Source: Rheum nobile
Taxonomy: Eukaryota > Streptophyta > Magnoliopsida > Caryophyllales > Polygonaceae
NCBI GenBank assembly: GCA_027886185.1
Contig: WOAB01000878.1
Coordinates: 1,810,001-1,874,000 of the forward strand
DNA: 64,000 bases
Direction: 5' to 3'
Shown: in pieces, positions 44,985 to 56,823 of the stretch
How positions within the stretch are numbered: position 1 is the first letter of the stretch
Layout: each line of letters starts with the position of its first letter
Translations under genes and position numbers: made by a program
Notes under the pieces: generated by a model
What the model was told of the DNA's origin: nothing
What the model saw: only the letters and a program-made list of their open reading frames with translations
The model's database searches: none

Positions 44985-47374
44985 TGTAACACCCCCAAAA
45001 CTTAACCCTTTTGGAAAGGTATTACCGCCAGTGACCCCAGTGTTCCTTACCGAGATCACCCAAGGCTTTACCATTTAAATACGCTTTATGAAATGCAATT
45101 GATACACAATGATCAAGCATTAAATTCCAAAACGTAACATTGTCAAGGAAACAAGGGTTACGGGATTACAGCCCAATCCCGAATAGGATAAAACAAAGTT
45201 TAAACCAAACACAGCGGAAGTCTAAGAAAGTATATTACAATCAAAGTTATTGTCCAAAAGATCTCAACCTGATTAAAGAAATAAGTAAAACATTGAAAAA
45301 CCACCGTTGACTCCATAGTCCTTCTGGTCTTCTGAACTACTTCTTATCTGATGTGCCGAATCGAACGGATGACACCAGCCAACCATGCAAGGGAAAATAT
45401 TGGTTGGTTAGTCTAAATGGATAGACTAGCAAGGGAATGGTTCGAAGCAGTCGTATTAGGTTAGACTCCTCGTCCCTTGAATAATAATCGAGTACGCTTG
45501 TCAACCACCATACTCCTACTGGAATGAACAAGAGGTATGCACAAGAGAAGACTCTAGAAGACTGAATCTTCACAGAGATCGACTCGAAAGAAGACTCCAA
45601 CGGAAATGAGTCTTTAAGGAAGTATGACAAATCTGGAATGTTACAGAATCATACAACAATGATTTAAAACTGACTGAGATGCTTCAGTCAACGACCAACC
45701 TCACCGCCTTTCAGCGAATCCAGATCGGAAAGAAGACGTACTACATTCAAGTCAACACGAGTCTTCCTAGCGGCACTATTACCTAGCTGCCCTACTCGCT
45801 GAGCGTTCATTAATTATGTGCGTCAAGGTAGCACTTATCTGATTATGTTTCAAAAACACACATCACATTATAGACTTTTACATGTGTACCCCACCAATGG
45901 GACGACACATCTTAGTATACGTTTCGTCGAGAGTGACATACACCGAAAGGTTTGTGACACCAGCTAAGTGTCCTGTCTCTACACACATGTGTAAGAGACC
46001 GATCATGATCTTAGAATAGTACCAGATGGGGATGAGCCACCCCGATACCAGATTATAAAGAAACGACTGGACAGAGTAACGTTCGTATTTAACAGTGCTA
46101 ACTAAACAGTTATAGCACCACAACAGTTACAGGATAAATCCACATAAAGGCCCGAAAGGCGATCACATAAAATAGCGTTGTTCTAACAGATATACAACCT
46201 ATTATATGATTTTCAAAACAGTTTATCAAAACCGTTTCCAGACAAACAGAGTATTCATTCCAAATTAATTACTCAGATAAACTACTGATAATTAATGTAA
46301 ATATGGAACGAATGAGCAAGAGCGAACCGCCACTTGCCTTACTCCGCAGAATAGTCTAAAGACGTCAACTGGATTCCGGGCTCGACACGGTATAGTTCCG
46401 ACAGCACAACAACCTTCGAGTCGACCCATAAAAGGAACCCTAAGTTAGATCCGACATAAACAGTACGAATCTAAACACGGCGAAAGAACACGAAAGGAAA
46501 GATGCCACGACGACAACCGACCAAGCCAAAGCCACGAAGGCATTCTGGGCACTGGCGACGGTCGCTGTTCTTGGCGGCGGTCGCCGCATTCATCACGGCG
46601 GTCGCCGTGAAGAACACGGCGGTCGCCGTGAAGAACACGGTCGACAGAGACGAGAGAAATCTCACCAAAACAAAGCGCGTTTCGACCCCTTTCAGCCTGG
46701 ATTGGTTTCTGACCTTCAAAGGCAACCACAAGGCTTCAAAAGAGCTGCTGGAAACACCACTAACAACACCGACGAAAGCTTCAGAAATTCCGGCGAAGGC
46801 ACAACTCCGGCGAGAGGCGAATTTGGCAGAGGTTTGGTGCTGGGATGGCTCAAAACCTCACCCCCAACACCTCCTTTTATAGCCAAAGCGTCTGGAGCAC
46901 GAAGAAGAGGGCCTAGAGCTAGTTCGGCGCTCGCCAGAAACAACGCCGGCGACCAACGGGCAACGACTGCTGGGCAACGATGACGGTACTTACGGCGGTC
47001 GCCGTGGCCTGACACACCAACTGCCTCCTCGAGCATTGGGACGGCGGGCGCCGTGACTTTACGGCGGTCGCCGTGCTTGGGTCTCACTACGGCGGTCGCC
47101 GCGACTTTACGGCGGTCGCCGTGACACCTCTTTCTCGCACGTTCAGCTTTGAACGAACATGACATTAAACCGGGATAAAAATTATCGTACGCGAACGACA
47201 ATTAAAATCTAAGGCACCTTGTCTGTATATTATTTCACTGAGAAAAATATTACAGATATAGAGCACATTACAGAATGTCTCAAACTCTCTGTATTAAATC
47301 CGACGTACACAATGGGTACTCGGGAAAATTCCAAAATTCCCAAAATAACCTTATAAAAATTACGGGGTATCACA
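44985..47374 (-). repeat. Inner chromovirus 5' LTR (2390 bp)
   Basis: Very similar to 36417-38832. The TATA box is at 46881-46875 (minus) with the same GC palindrome clusters at about 46990-47120 and 46555-46635. It is 26 bp shorter because of small indels, for example near 45440 and 47000. Confidence 0.9.
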
Positions 47375-47379
47375 AAGGA

Positions 47380-48280
47380 GGAAGTAGAGGCGAATCCACC
47401 CTCCCCTATGGAGCTTGAATTCCCAGTTCCAATTCGTAGTTTCGAGGTCGGAGGACCAAGTAACCCACCTGAGGAAGTAAAACACGTGCTTCCAGAGTCA
47501 GTTGTGCTAGTGTCCGACCAAACCATGGTCCCAGTGGCCGAGCCGGTAGTAGCACCACGGGAGAACATGAGACATGAAGTAGAGTTGTCAAGATATGCTA
47601 GAGGATATTACGACAACGACTACATGATTGAGATGATCCCAGAAGGGGAAGAAGGAGAAGAGGAGGAAGAAATCCTAGAAGTGGATTCTGAAGAGAATCC
47701 CGAGGAGGATCCAATGGAAGACGAAGATCCAATAGAAGATCTCGAGGAAGTCCCGGTGGAGCAGGGCTATGAACCTGATGGTTTAAGACACTTATTGGGG
47801 GATGATGAGCATACGAAGATGCAATTCATCTACCCTAGTCCGCCAGTTAGACCAACGTACTCGCCAATGACTGAAGCGGACTGGGAAAACCTCTATGTCA
47901 AATACGGCATTAGAGGAAGTCGACCCTAAGAGATACCGGAAGGTTCCCAACCTAATCCTGTTCGGAGAAGGTGGAGGTCAGAATCCGAATTAAGGGAGAT
48001 ACTTTGACAGAGTGAGGAGATCTCTTTCGAAGAGCAGCGTCAGATGGACGATATTATTAACCGTATTCTAGGTCGAGTAAGGCTAGGAGGGCCAGAAGTG
48101 AATGACTAGGGTGTTACCAGGCCAAGTATGAGGCCGAGGACACCAGAATCAGTAGACGAACCAAGTATCCCAGGGCCAAGTAGGGTGAGAAGTTTATCAC
48201 CAGACCCTGATGAAGAACCCCGTCCTAAGAAACCCTGTGTGGACAGCTTGCCATATAGGAAGCGTTTCGGGGGACTTTGA
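47380..48280 (+). pseudogene. Pre-gag acidic reading frame of the outer chromovirus, main part
   Basis: The frame continues from 36416 and is open through 47929. It contains FEVGGPSNPPEEVKHVLPES, an acidic block rich in Glu/Asp (about 47640-47760) and TYSPMTEADWENLYVKYGIR. After stops at 47927, 48004 and about 48106 the same phase still carries RRWRSESEL, a Lys/Arg-Pro segment (EPRPKKPC) and a final stop at 48278-48280, about 250 bp before gag. It has no similarity I know to gag or pol domains. The nested element has a recognisable counterpart at 43878-44774. Confidence 0.7.
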
Positions 48281-48530
48281 GAAAGGACCGATGTAACTAT
48301 AGTAGTTTCCTTTTGTGTAATACTCTAGTATACATGCGGTAAATTAGTGAATTCTCTGAGCAATTTTGTCCTAAAGCTCAGGAGATTTCCCTTTTTTGTA
48401 AAACCTTATGTATAAGTTGAAGTTTATCTAATAAAGTTTACCTAGTTTGATCCTTTCCGAGTTGATTGTTACATTAAGTATACTGTAAGGTATTAATGTA
48501 TAAAATCCTTGGAAATTGATCGGTAAACAG

Positions 48531-49755
48531 ATGATGAACACAAGGAACAATGCTCATTCTGGTGCTGGGCCGAGTAACAATCCCAGACATAACGAGATAA
48601 ATGTTGGAAATCCTGAGAATGTATGTGAGTCCAGTTCCCAACATAATCCCGGAGGCAATGACCCAGCTCAGGGCAACGCTCCAAGGATATTTGATGAAGC
48701 GGCCGTTGCAGAAATTCGAGGAATTTTCATGCAAGCAATGAACGATGTCCTACACCCGAATATGCCTCAGGCGCAAGATGTGCCGGCATCCTCAGCGACC
48801 CCGGGAGTTAGAGAACAGGAAACTCATGTACCTTTTGCATCAGGAGAATGTGGTCAGGAGCATGAATGATTGTGGTCGAGCGCTGAAAGCCATAAATTCT
48901 ATGAGACCTGACAGCTTCAATGGAAAGGGTGAACCAGTTGAAGTAACGCATTGGTTTTCCCACATGGAGCGGTTGTTCCGCAGTGTGGAGTGCACTGAGG
49001 CTGAGAAGGTGCATATAGCTTCTCTTCAACTGAAAGGAGATGCTAGTGAGTGGTGGGAAAACACTGGTCTTGCTGATAGCCCTGATTTGAATTGGGCAAT
49101 ATTCAAGACCAAGATGACTGACCGATTCTTCTCTCGGGCAATGAGGGAGGAAAAGCGCAAGGAATTTCTTTACCCTAAGACTGAAGGGTTAAAGGTGAAT
49201 GAGCTGGCAACCAAGTTCAATCACTTGTTGCGGTACGCTGGATCGGAAGTATTCAATCACTTGTTGCGGTACGCTGGATCGGAAGTATCCAGTGAAGAAC
49301 AGAAAATCTGGCATTTCCACGAGTGGATGAGCCCAAAGATTAAGCCAATGATGTTGAGCCATAATTGGTCTACCTTGGAGCAATATGTGGATGCGGCTTA
49401 CAAGTTGGAGGTGACTCTGGATGAGTCGACCAAGAGAAAGAATCGCCAGAGGTCGACGCAAAATCAACCTCAGGCGAGTGGATTCAAACGTCTTGTGCCA
49501 CCGTCTAACTTTGCTAAATCCAGCAAGGCAAAAATGGGTGGGGCTCAAGGAGAGTCGACACAGCAATCGGGTCAGGGCAAGAGTCCGATCCTATGTTATA
49601 ATTTTGGTGCTGCTGGGCACAAGAGTACTGCGTGTCCTAAGGAAAGAAAGACATGCTTTGGTTGTGGGAATGAAGGGCATTTGCAGAAGTTCTGTTGGCA
49701 GGGAAAGCAGAAAGGAGCGGAGTCACAACAGGGGTCTGTTAATCAGAGTAACTGA
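48531..49755 (+). pseudogene. Outer chromovirus gag
   Basis: The start at ATG 48531 (MMNTRNN) matches the inner element's MVNPRST start. A frameshift near 48850 separates the N-terminal part from the capsid-like region (THWFSHMERLFR, SEWWE, FKTKMTDRFFSRAMREEK). A 36-bp tandem duplication (49216-49287) repeats FNHLLRYAGSEV. The first zinc knuckle has lost its second Cys (CYNFGAAGHKSTAC) and the second is intact (CFGCGNEGHLQKFC). A stop at 49753 follows. Confidence 0.85.
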
Positions 49756-50095
49756 CCCAGGTTCAAATCGACAGCGGCTCCTAGTCCTTCGGTGCAGACA
49801 ACTGCCCAGAACAAGGGGAAAGCCCCAGCTATTTTTGGAGGTCAGGGTCAACACCTGTACGAGATGCGTGAGGCTGATGGACCTAACGCTCCAATTGCTC
49901 AAGGGTAAGAAATTCGAGGCAGATTTGATTTGTATTGCCATGGCTCCATACGACATTATTCTCGGTATGGATTGGCTGACACGTCATGGGGCGGTAATCG
50001 ACTTTAGTACAAGAACTGTGACGGTGTCATCTGGGGACTAGAGCGTGTGAAAATTTAAGGGTCAGAATGACGCTGATAACAGCAGGCTTATCAAT
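49756..50095 (+). pseudogene. Outer chromovirus protease remnant, active site deleted
   Basis: Sequence matching the inner element runs to APIAQG, then jumps to KKFEADLICIAMAPYDIILGMDWL near 49905. The intervening protease segment, which holds DSGATHS in the inner element, is missing. The junction CTCAAGGGTAAG could result from an AGG microhomology. Two stops follow at about 50040-50050. Confidence 0.8.
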
Positions 50096-53000
50096 GTGAT
50101 GGCTGCGTTTAAGCTACTTCAACAGGGTTGTGTCGGGTACCTTTGCTATCTGGATTCGCCCATGAAAGATGAACCAACAATTCTTGATATTCCTGTGATT
50201 CGTAAATTTCCTGATGTTTTTCCGGAAGAGATTCCTGGATTACCCCCGCATCGTGTCGTGGAATTTTCTATTGATCTAGAACCGGGTACTGCGCCGATCT
50301 CGAAGGCACCGTACCGGATGACTCCTGCTGAGATGCAAGAGTTGAAGAAGCAATTAGAGGATCTTCTCGACAAAGGTTATATAAGACCGAGTGCATCGCC
50401 TTGGGGTGCTCTGGTCTTGTTTGTCAAGAAGAAGGATGGATCGTTTCGACTTTGTATCGACTATCGTGAGTTGAATAAAGTCACAATTAAGAACAAATAT
50501 CCTTTGCCAAGGATTGATGATCTGTTGGATCAATTGCAGGGAGCTAAAGTCTTTTCCAAGATCGATCTGAGATCTGGTTATCATCAGCTCAGAATTCGTG
50601 AGGAAGATATTCCGAGGACTGCATTCCGGATGAGGTATGGTCACTACGAGTTCGTAGTCATGCCATTCGGACTTACCAACGCTCCAGCGGTCTTTATGGA
50701 CTTAATGAATCGATGTTTTTACCAGTACTTGGATAAGTTCGTGGTGATTTTCACCGATGACATTTTGATTTATTCTCCGAATGAGGAAGTTCACGAGGAA
50801 CACCTTCGGATTGTGTTGTCAATCCTTAGACAAAATGAGTTGTAAGCTAAATTGTCTAAGTGCGATTTTTGGATTAAGGAAGTGGCTTTCTTAGGCCATG
50901 TGATCAATGAGAAGGGGGTAATGGTTGATCCCCAAAAGATTGAAGCATTAGCTAACTGGAAGCGGTCTCAGAATGTGAAGGAGGTGCACAATTTCCTTGG
51001 ACTTGCCGGATATTATAGACGGTTTATAGAGGGATTTTCTAAGATCGCTCTACCTATGACCGGTCTACTTCACAAGGTTCATAAGAAGTTTGTCTGGAAT
51101 GACAAGTGCGAGGCCAGTTTTCAGAAATTGAAGCAATGTCTGACCTCCGCACTAGTGCTAACGCTACCAGACGGAACTGATGATTATGCGGTCTATAGTG
51201 ATGCTTCGAAGAGTGGTTTAGGATGCGTGTTGATGCAAAGAGGCAAGGTTATTGCTTACGCGTCAAGGCAGCTGAAAACCTATGAAGAAAACTATCCGAC
51301 GCATGATCTGGAGTTAGCGGTGGTAGTGTTTGCCCTGAAGATTTGGAGACATTATCTCTATGGTGTGAGATGCCAATTCTTCACCGACCACAAGAGTCTC
51401 AAGTATGTATTCACTCAGAAAGAGTTGAACATGAGACAACGTCGTTGGTTAGAACTACTCAAGGACTATGATCTCGAATTACTGTATCATCCGGGCAAGG
51501 CTAATATAGTAGCCGATGCATTGAGCCGGAAGACGTCGTATGAGACCGTAGTGACTTTACTCGTTGCTCAAACCAAGCTGAACCAAGAGTCATGCGAGAT
51601 TGAAATCTTGTACAATCAAAGTCGAGGATACCTGAATATTCTTGAAATACAAGCTACACTTCTTGATCAGATCAGGGAAAAACAGGTTGATGACGTGATC
51701 TTGGTGAAGCTGTGTGATGAAGTGATGAACGGGAAGGCTCTCGGTTTTGTGATCCAAGAGGATGGATAACTTTGGTTTCAAAACCGAATTTGTGTGCCTG
51801 ACGTTGATGGTCTTCGCCCATTGGTAATGAGAGAAGCCCATTCGTCAGCCTACTCTGTACATCCAGGCTCTAGCAAAATGTACAAGGACCTCCGAAAGAA
51901 TTTCTGGTGGCCCAACATGAAATGGGATGTAGCAGAATTTGTGGCAAAATGCTTGACTTGTCAGAAAGTCAAGATAGAGCACCGCAGACCAGGTGGTGAA
52001 TTGCTACCTCTTCCAGTTCCAGAATGGAAATGGGAAGATATCGCAATGGATTTCGTCACAGAATTACCCAAGACTAAGAGTCAGAAAGATGCTATTTGGG
52101 TTATCATTGACAGGCTCACGAAGAGTGCTCACTTCGTGGCTATCAAGTCAACGTGGGGAACCCAGAGGTTAGCAGAAGTGTTTTTACACGAGGTTATCCG
52201 TTTGCATGGTACTCCAAAGACCATTGTATCGGATCGTGATGGCCGATTCATGTCAAGGTTCTGGAAGGAACTCCACAAGGCCATGTGAACTGAATTGAGA
52301 TTCAGCACTGCATTTCATCCTCAAACGGATGGACAGTCTGAGAGGACTATCCAGACTCTGGAGGATATGTTGAGGCATGTCTACTCGATCGTCCGACTAG
52401 CTGGGAGGACAGCCTGAGTCTAATCGAGTTCACATATAACAATAGCTGGCATGCTACTATCAAGATGGCTCCATTCGAAGCTTTGTATGGTCATAGATGC
52501 AGATCTCCGATTTGTTGGGATGAGAACGCCGACAAGATTCTTCTCTGACCAGAATTGGTCGAGAGAACTGCTTCGGATATTGCCTTAATAAGACAAAGGT
52601 TATTGACAGCGCAAAGTCGACAGAAGTCTTACGCTGATCCAAAGCGTAGGAATGTCGAGTTTGAGGTTGGTGAAAAGGTCTTTGTCAGAGTATCGCCATC
52701 TAAGGGCGTGTTCAGATTTGGTAAGCGTGGGAAGCTTAACCCTCGCTATGTGGGACCATTTGAAATTCTTGATAGAGTGGGATCTCTAGCGTACCGTTTG
52801 GCATTGCCTCCATCGGCACATCCAGTGCATAATGTGTTCCACGTATCCTTGTTGAGGAAATACGTGTCAGATGAATCTCATGTGCTGAGTTATGAAGACA
52901 ACGAGATTCAGGCAAATGGTACCTACGAAGAGATACCTGTACGTATTCTAGAGCGCCGTGTGAAGCAATTGTGCAACAAGGTGGTACCGTTGGTACGGAT

Positions 53001-53097
53001 TTTGTGGTCCAAGTCAGGAATCGAAGAGGTTACTTGGGAGACTTGGGAAACTGAGGAGGATATGCTTAGACGCTTTCCCGAGTTGTTTTCGGCCTAA
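50096..53097 (+). pseudogene. Outer chromovirus pol (reverse transcriptase, RNase H, integrase, chromodomain)
   Basis: Reverse transcriptase spans 50096-50845 with FTDDILIYSP in place of the usual FIDD/YVDD. A stop lies at 50843. RNase H is in 50852-51769 (YSDASKSGLG, TDHKSL, VADALSRK), then a stop at 51767. The integrase zinc finger (EAHSSAYSVHPG, CLTCQ) and first catalytic part are in 51794-52288, with a stop at 52286. GQSERTIQT is near 52335, followed by a frameshift near 52375 and a stop near 52546. The remainder 52555-53097 holds the integrase C-terminus and chromodomain (PVRILERR, LWSKSGIEEVTWETWE, FPELFSA). Chromodomains direct integration to heterochromatin in this family. Confidence 0.9.
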
Positions 53098-53115
53098 GTT
53101 TCGGGGTCGAAACTT

Positions 53116-53133
53116 CTTTTAAGGGGGAGGTAA
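53116..53133 (+). other. Outer chromovirus polypurine tract
   Basis: AAGGGGGAGG (53121-53130) with flanking TTTT stands just before the 3' LTR. Confidence 0.8.
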
Positions 53134-55515
53134 TGTAATATCCCTCATTTTGTAAGGGTAATTTTGAATTTTCTTATGACCATATTACAAGTCAGATTAA
53201 ATTTAGATAAGTACGGACATTCTATGCAATGTGCGACCTCTGTAATATTTTTCTGAGTAATATAAAATACAGTTAAGGTATCTTTGGGTTAAAAGGGTCG
53301 TTCGTGTACGAATATATTTAACCCGGAGTTAAGAATATTTTTACCCCTTGGTAAAAAACGACAAAACGGGTCAAAGGGGGCAAAATTGGCCTTGACCGCA
53401 CCCTATCGCACCCGCGGCGAAGGCCAATGCCAGTGGCGGTCACGAGTCGGCCACCGTACCCCCACCGCACCCTGGCCACACCCCGCGGTGAGGCGTTGTC
53501 GCTTCGCAACAGAACCTAGCCTTGGTGACTCACCTAGGCTACGCCTGATTGTCGGGACACCTCTTGGTTGTTGTCTCCTGAGTGTAAGCTACTTGGTTGG
53601 CCTATAAAAGGAGGGAGGGAGCTGAGGAAGAGGGCCATAACTCAGCTGCAACTTCATCCCCTTCCTCTAGAAATCTCCATTGTCGTGTCAAGTTTTGAGC
53701 TTTGTTTGAGAAGTGATCGAACCCCTTTGAGTGTTTACAAAGGTGCTCTTGAGTTTTATTCAAAGATCTAAGGTGTTGGGAGATCAAAACCACAACGAAT
53801 CAAAGTCGAACGAATCGATTTGGGTGAGTTTCTCCCTGAAAATATGTCGAAGCTCTAGCCCCTGGCACTTGGCCGCACCCGCGGCAGAGGCTCCACCGCA
53901 CCCCGCGGTGAGCTTGTCCGAGGTGTGTGTTCTTGGGCGTTTGGCTTTGGGCGAGGCTTGACTCCTTTGATTCCTTCCTTATTCTTTTAGATTCATATAT
54001 GTAGATATTGAATCTAACTTAGGGTCTCGTTATGGGTCGTTCCAGAGGGAATTATTGTCCAGGATCTGTCCCAGTTTCGGACTCGGAAACCGTTATCTCT
54101 AAGCTTGTTAAAGCTTCGTCTAATCTAAGGCAAGTGGCGGTTCGCTCTTGCTCATCATTCCATATTTCCATTAATTATCAATAGTTTCATTGTTACTTAA
54201 TTTGGAATGATTTACTGTTCTGTTGGGAATAGTTTGATAAATGATGTGAAAAGAATATGATATTATAATAAGTTGTATATCTGCTAGAACAACGCTATTA
54301 TAGATATATATTTATGATATTAGCCTGGAGGGCTTTGATATGATTATTACTGTGTTGAACTATTTAGTTAGCACGAGTATTCGTAGGAGCGATGGACTAT
54401 TCGAGGTCCAGTCGTTTCTTAATAATGATTAATGGTGCAAAGGGTGATAAACCCAAAAACCATTTGGTGGGTCATGACCGATCTCTATACTCGGGTATAG
54501 AGATGGTGGAACTTAACTGATGCTACAAATCTTGGGATTCGTCCCATTCAGGAGTATGTCTCTCATGGCGAAACATATATCCTATATGTCCCTCATGATG
54601 AAACATATACTCAATATATATCCCTCATGGCGAAACATATATTTAAAAGTCTATAACGTGATGCGCGTTTGGGAATTTAAATAAGATAAGTGCCGTCGTA
54701 GCACATGATTAATATACTTCAGACGAGTAGTGCAGCTAGAGAATAGTGCAGCTAGGAAAGCTCGTCTTGACTTTGATCAGAGTACCGTTCTCTTTCCAAT
54801 CTGGATTCGCATTAAGCGGTGAGGTTGGTCGTGAACCGAAACATCAAGTCGTTTTTGAACGCTTGTATGATTAATTAATGTTCCCTAACATTTGTCATAT
54901 TTCCGATAAGACTCAATTTGTTGGAGTCTTCTTTGGGATTGATTTCTGTGAGACTTGGTCTTTCAGAATCTTCTCTTGATCATGCCTCTTCATATGTTTC
55001 AGTAGAGTATGGTGGTTGACAATCGTTATCGGTTTTGATTCGAGGAGCGATGAGTCTAACCTAATACGACTACTTTGAACCACTCTGCTTTGTACCCTTG
55101 CATAGTCTTTCATTAGACTAACCAACCGTAATTGTTCTCTACATGGTTGGCTGGTGTCATCCGTTCGATTCGGCACATCAGATAAGAATCCGAGAAACAA
55201 AGGCTAGAACGACTATAAAAGCAAACGGTATTTTAATGGATTCATCAGGTTGCGATCCTTGGCGGGTGATCATTACGATCAAGACCCTTGTATTTATACT
55301 TTGCAAAGACTTCCGCTGATTACTCTATTTTGTCCTATGGGGATTTGGATGTAATCCCCAGACATATGTTTTAACCAAAGATTTTGGTGTTTACATCATG
55401 ATTAGTGTTTATGATTTGTATTTAAACCGGTAAAGTCTGGGATGGCTTTGGTGTGGAAACCGAGGTCACTGGCGGTAATACCTTTCCAAATGGGTTACGA
55501 TTTGGGGGTGTTACA
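53134..55515 (+). repeat. Outer chromovirus 3' LTR
   Basis: It is the same length as the 5' LTR (2382 bp) with scattered substitutions and compensating indels. TATAAAA lies at 53603-53609 and the GC palindrome clusters at about 53398-53490 and 53870-53910. Confidence 0.85.
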
Positions 55516-56290
55516 ATGCTGGCCACAAGAAGTTTGTTTTGGATTGTTCGAAAGCTAACATTGGCCATGTAACATGTCATCGTCTTTTCAAGGAGATTGT
55601 GGGTGGGTATGCAAATATTGGTGCTTCTACTACTGATTTTAAGAACCATAGAAGATATATGTTGGCATACTTAGACAGTTCTGATGCGCAAATTGTTATC
55701 AACCGATTTTTGAAGAAAAAGGAACTTTGTGTTGCCTTTTGTTTCTATTATGATGTGGATTCTACTGATCGCTTGACACGACTATTTAGTGTGATCCAAT
55801 TTCTCGCAAAAACTTCTCCTTTTTTGGCGATGTTGTGTCGTTTGATGCAACGTATCGGACCAACAAGTACTTGCATTTTAAAGGATTCATTCTGCATTTT
55901 CCTGATCATGTTGTCCTTACATATGAACTTAGTTATGTTATATATGAACCCAAGTACATTATATATGAACGTTTGTATTTTATTTGTGAACCGTTTAACA
56001 TGTATGATCTGGTATATGTTCCTTTTACTGGCCTGGATCATCATAAGAGGTGTGTGACTTTTGGTGTTGGTTTGTTACTCAAGGAAGATGTGGGATCCTT
56101 TGTGTGGCTTCTCGAAAATTTTAAGAAGACAATGGGCCATAATCCGAACATCATTGTTACTGACCCAAATCTTGCGATGAAGTCTGCATTTGAGCTTGTG
56201 TTTCCTCGTTCTCGCCACCGTCTTTGCATGTGGCTGCTTCTAAAAAGACGATGCGGAAAATGCAAAAAAGTATACAACACACAACATTCG
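55516..56290 (+). pseudogene. FAR1-type MULE transposase, central part
   Basis: It continues 33786 after the target copy ATGCT: GHKKFVLDCSKANIG, then NIGASTTDFKNHRR, FLKKKELCVAFCFYYDVDS. A frameshift near 55795 leads to SFDATYRTNKY with the first catalytic Asp. An in-frame insertion of about 130 bp rich in TATATGAAC (55870-56015) separates this from VPFTGLDHHKRCVTFGVGLL. FVWLLENFKKTMG and IIVTDPN (usually TDQD) follow, then CMW. The frame diverges after that. The C-terminal part of a MULE transposase, including the third acidic residue, is not recognisable downstream. Confidence 0.8.
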
Positions 56291-56823
56291 CACTTATAAT
56301 GAGGGTTGATAGTTATTTGAGTTTATACGCTATTGTTTGGTCTTACGGATCTTAGTAGTTCTATTTTTTACACTTGATTTTGGAATTTGTTTTGAGAGGA
56401 CAATTTATGCACACTAGAGTGTCTTACTTTTCAATTCCTGATTATATATGAACATCTATATTCTTTAAATGAACTTGCACAATCTATAAATGAACATGTA
56501 AGAATAAAGATGTACTGGTTTTTATTAACATTGTTGTTATACCTGTCACCGTGACAATCAATATGTGAGCCTCATCATTCAATACGTGAACCTGAATAGC
56601 AAATTATTGAACCTTAACAAACATTTTCTTAACACTTCACTATATTGCCAAAATTAGCATACATAGTACACAAAGTGTCATATAATTCAATGACCCCCAT
56701 TATACCACTACTGTTCACAACAACAAAAACCATAATCCACCTTTCATTCACAAAATGCCCCCTAGTTCTCTAGTTTTCCAATCCATACTTCAACAATCCT
56801 AAAAAAAAATACGTAATCAATAA
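56291..56823. other. Spacer between convergent transposase and Ulp-like genes
   Basis: It is non-coding and AT-rich with repeated TGAAC motifs. No 3' end of the transposase gene is seen. Confidence 0.5.

Larger units (their letters stand above)
36417..47374 (-). mobile_element. Inner Ty3/gypsy chromovirus (Tekay/Del-like), structurally complete
   Basis: LTRs 36417-38832 (3') and 44985-47374 (5') enclose primer site, extra acidic frame, gag-protease, reverse transcriptase, RNase H, integrase and chromodomain on the minus strand. AAGGA at 36412-36416 and 47375-47379 is a perfect 5-bp target duplication. At 10,958 bp it is the best-preserved element here. Two small deletions shift the pol frame, and one stop interrupts the acidic frame. 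It lies inside codon 12 of the outer element's acidic frame. Confidence 0.95.
33787..55515 (+). mobile_element. Outer Ty3/gypsy chromovirus (Tekay/Del-like), full length but decayed
   Basis: LTRs 33787-36168 and 53134-55515 are both 2382 bp and share TGTAATATCC/GGGGTGTTACA ends. A tRNA-Met primer site, an extra acidic frame, gag, protease remnant, reverse transcriptase, RNase H, integrase and chromodomain are in order. Flanks GTGCT (33782-33786) and ATGCT (55516-55520) are a 4/5 target duplication. Without the nested element it would be about 10.8 kb. Stops, frameshifts and loss of the protease active site make it inactive. Confidence 0.9.
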
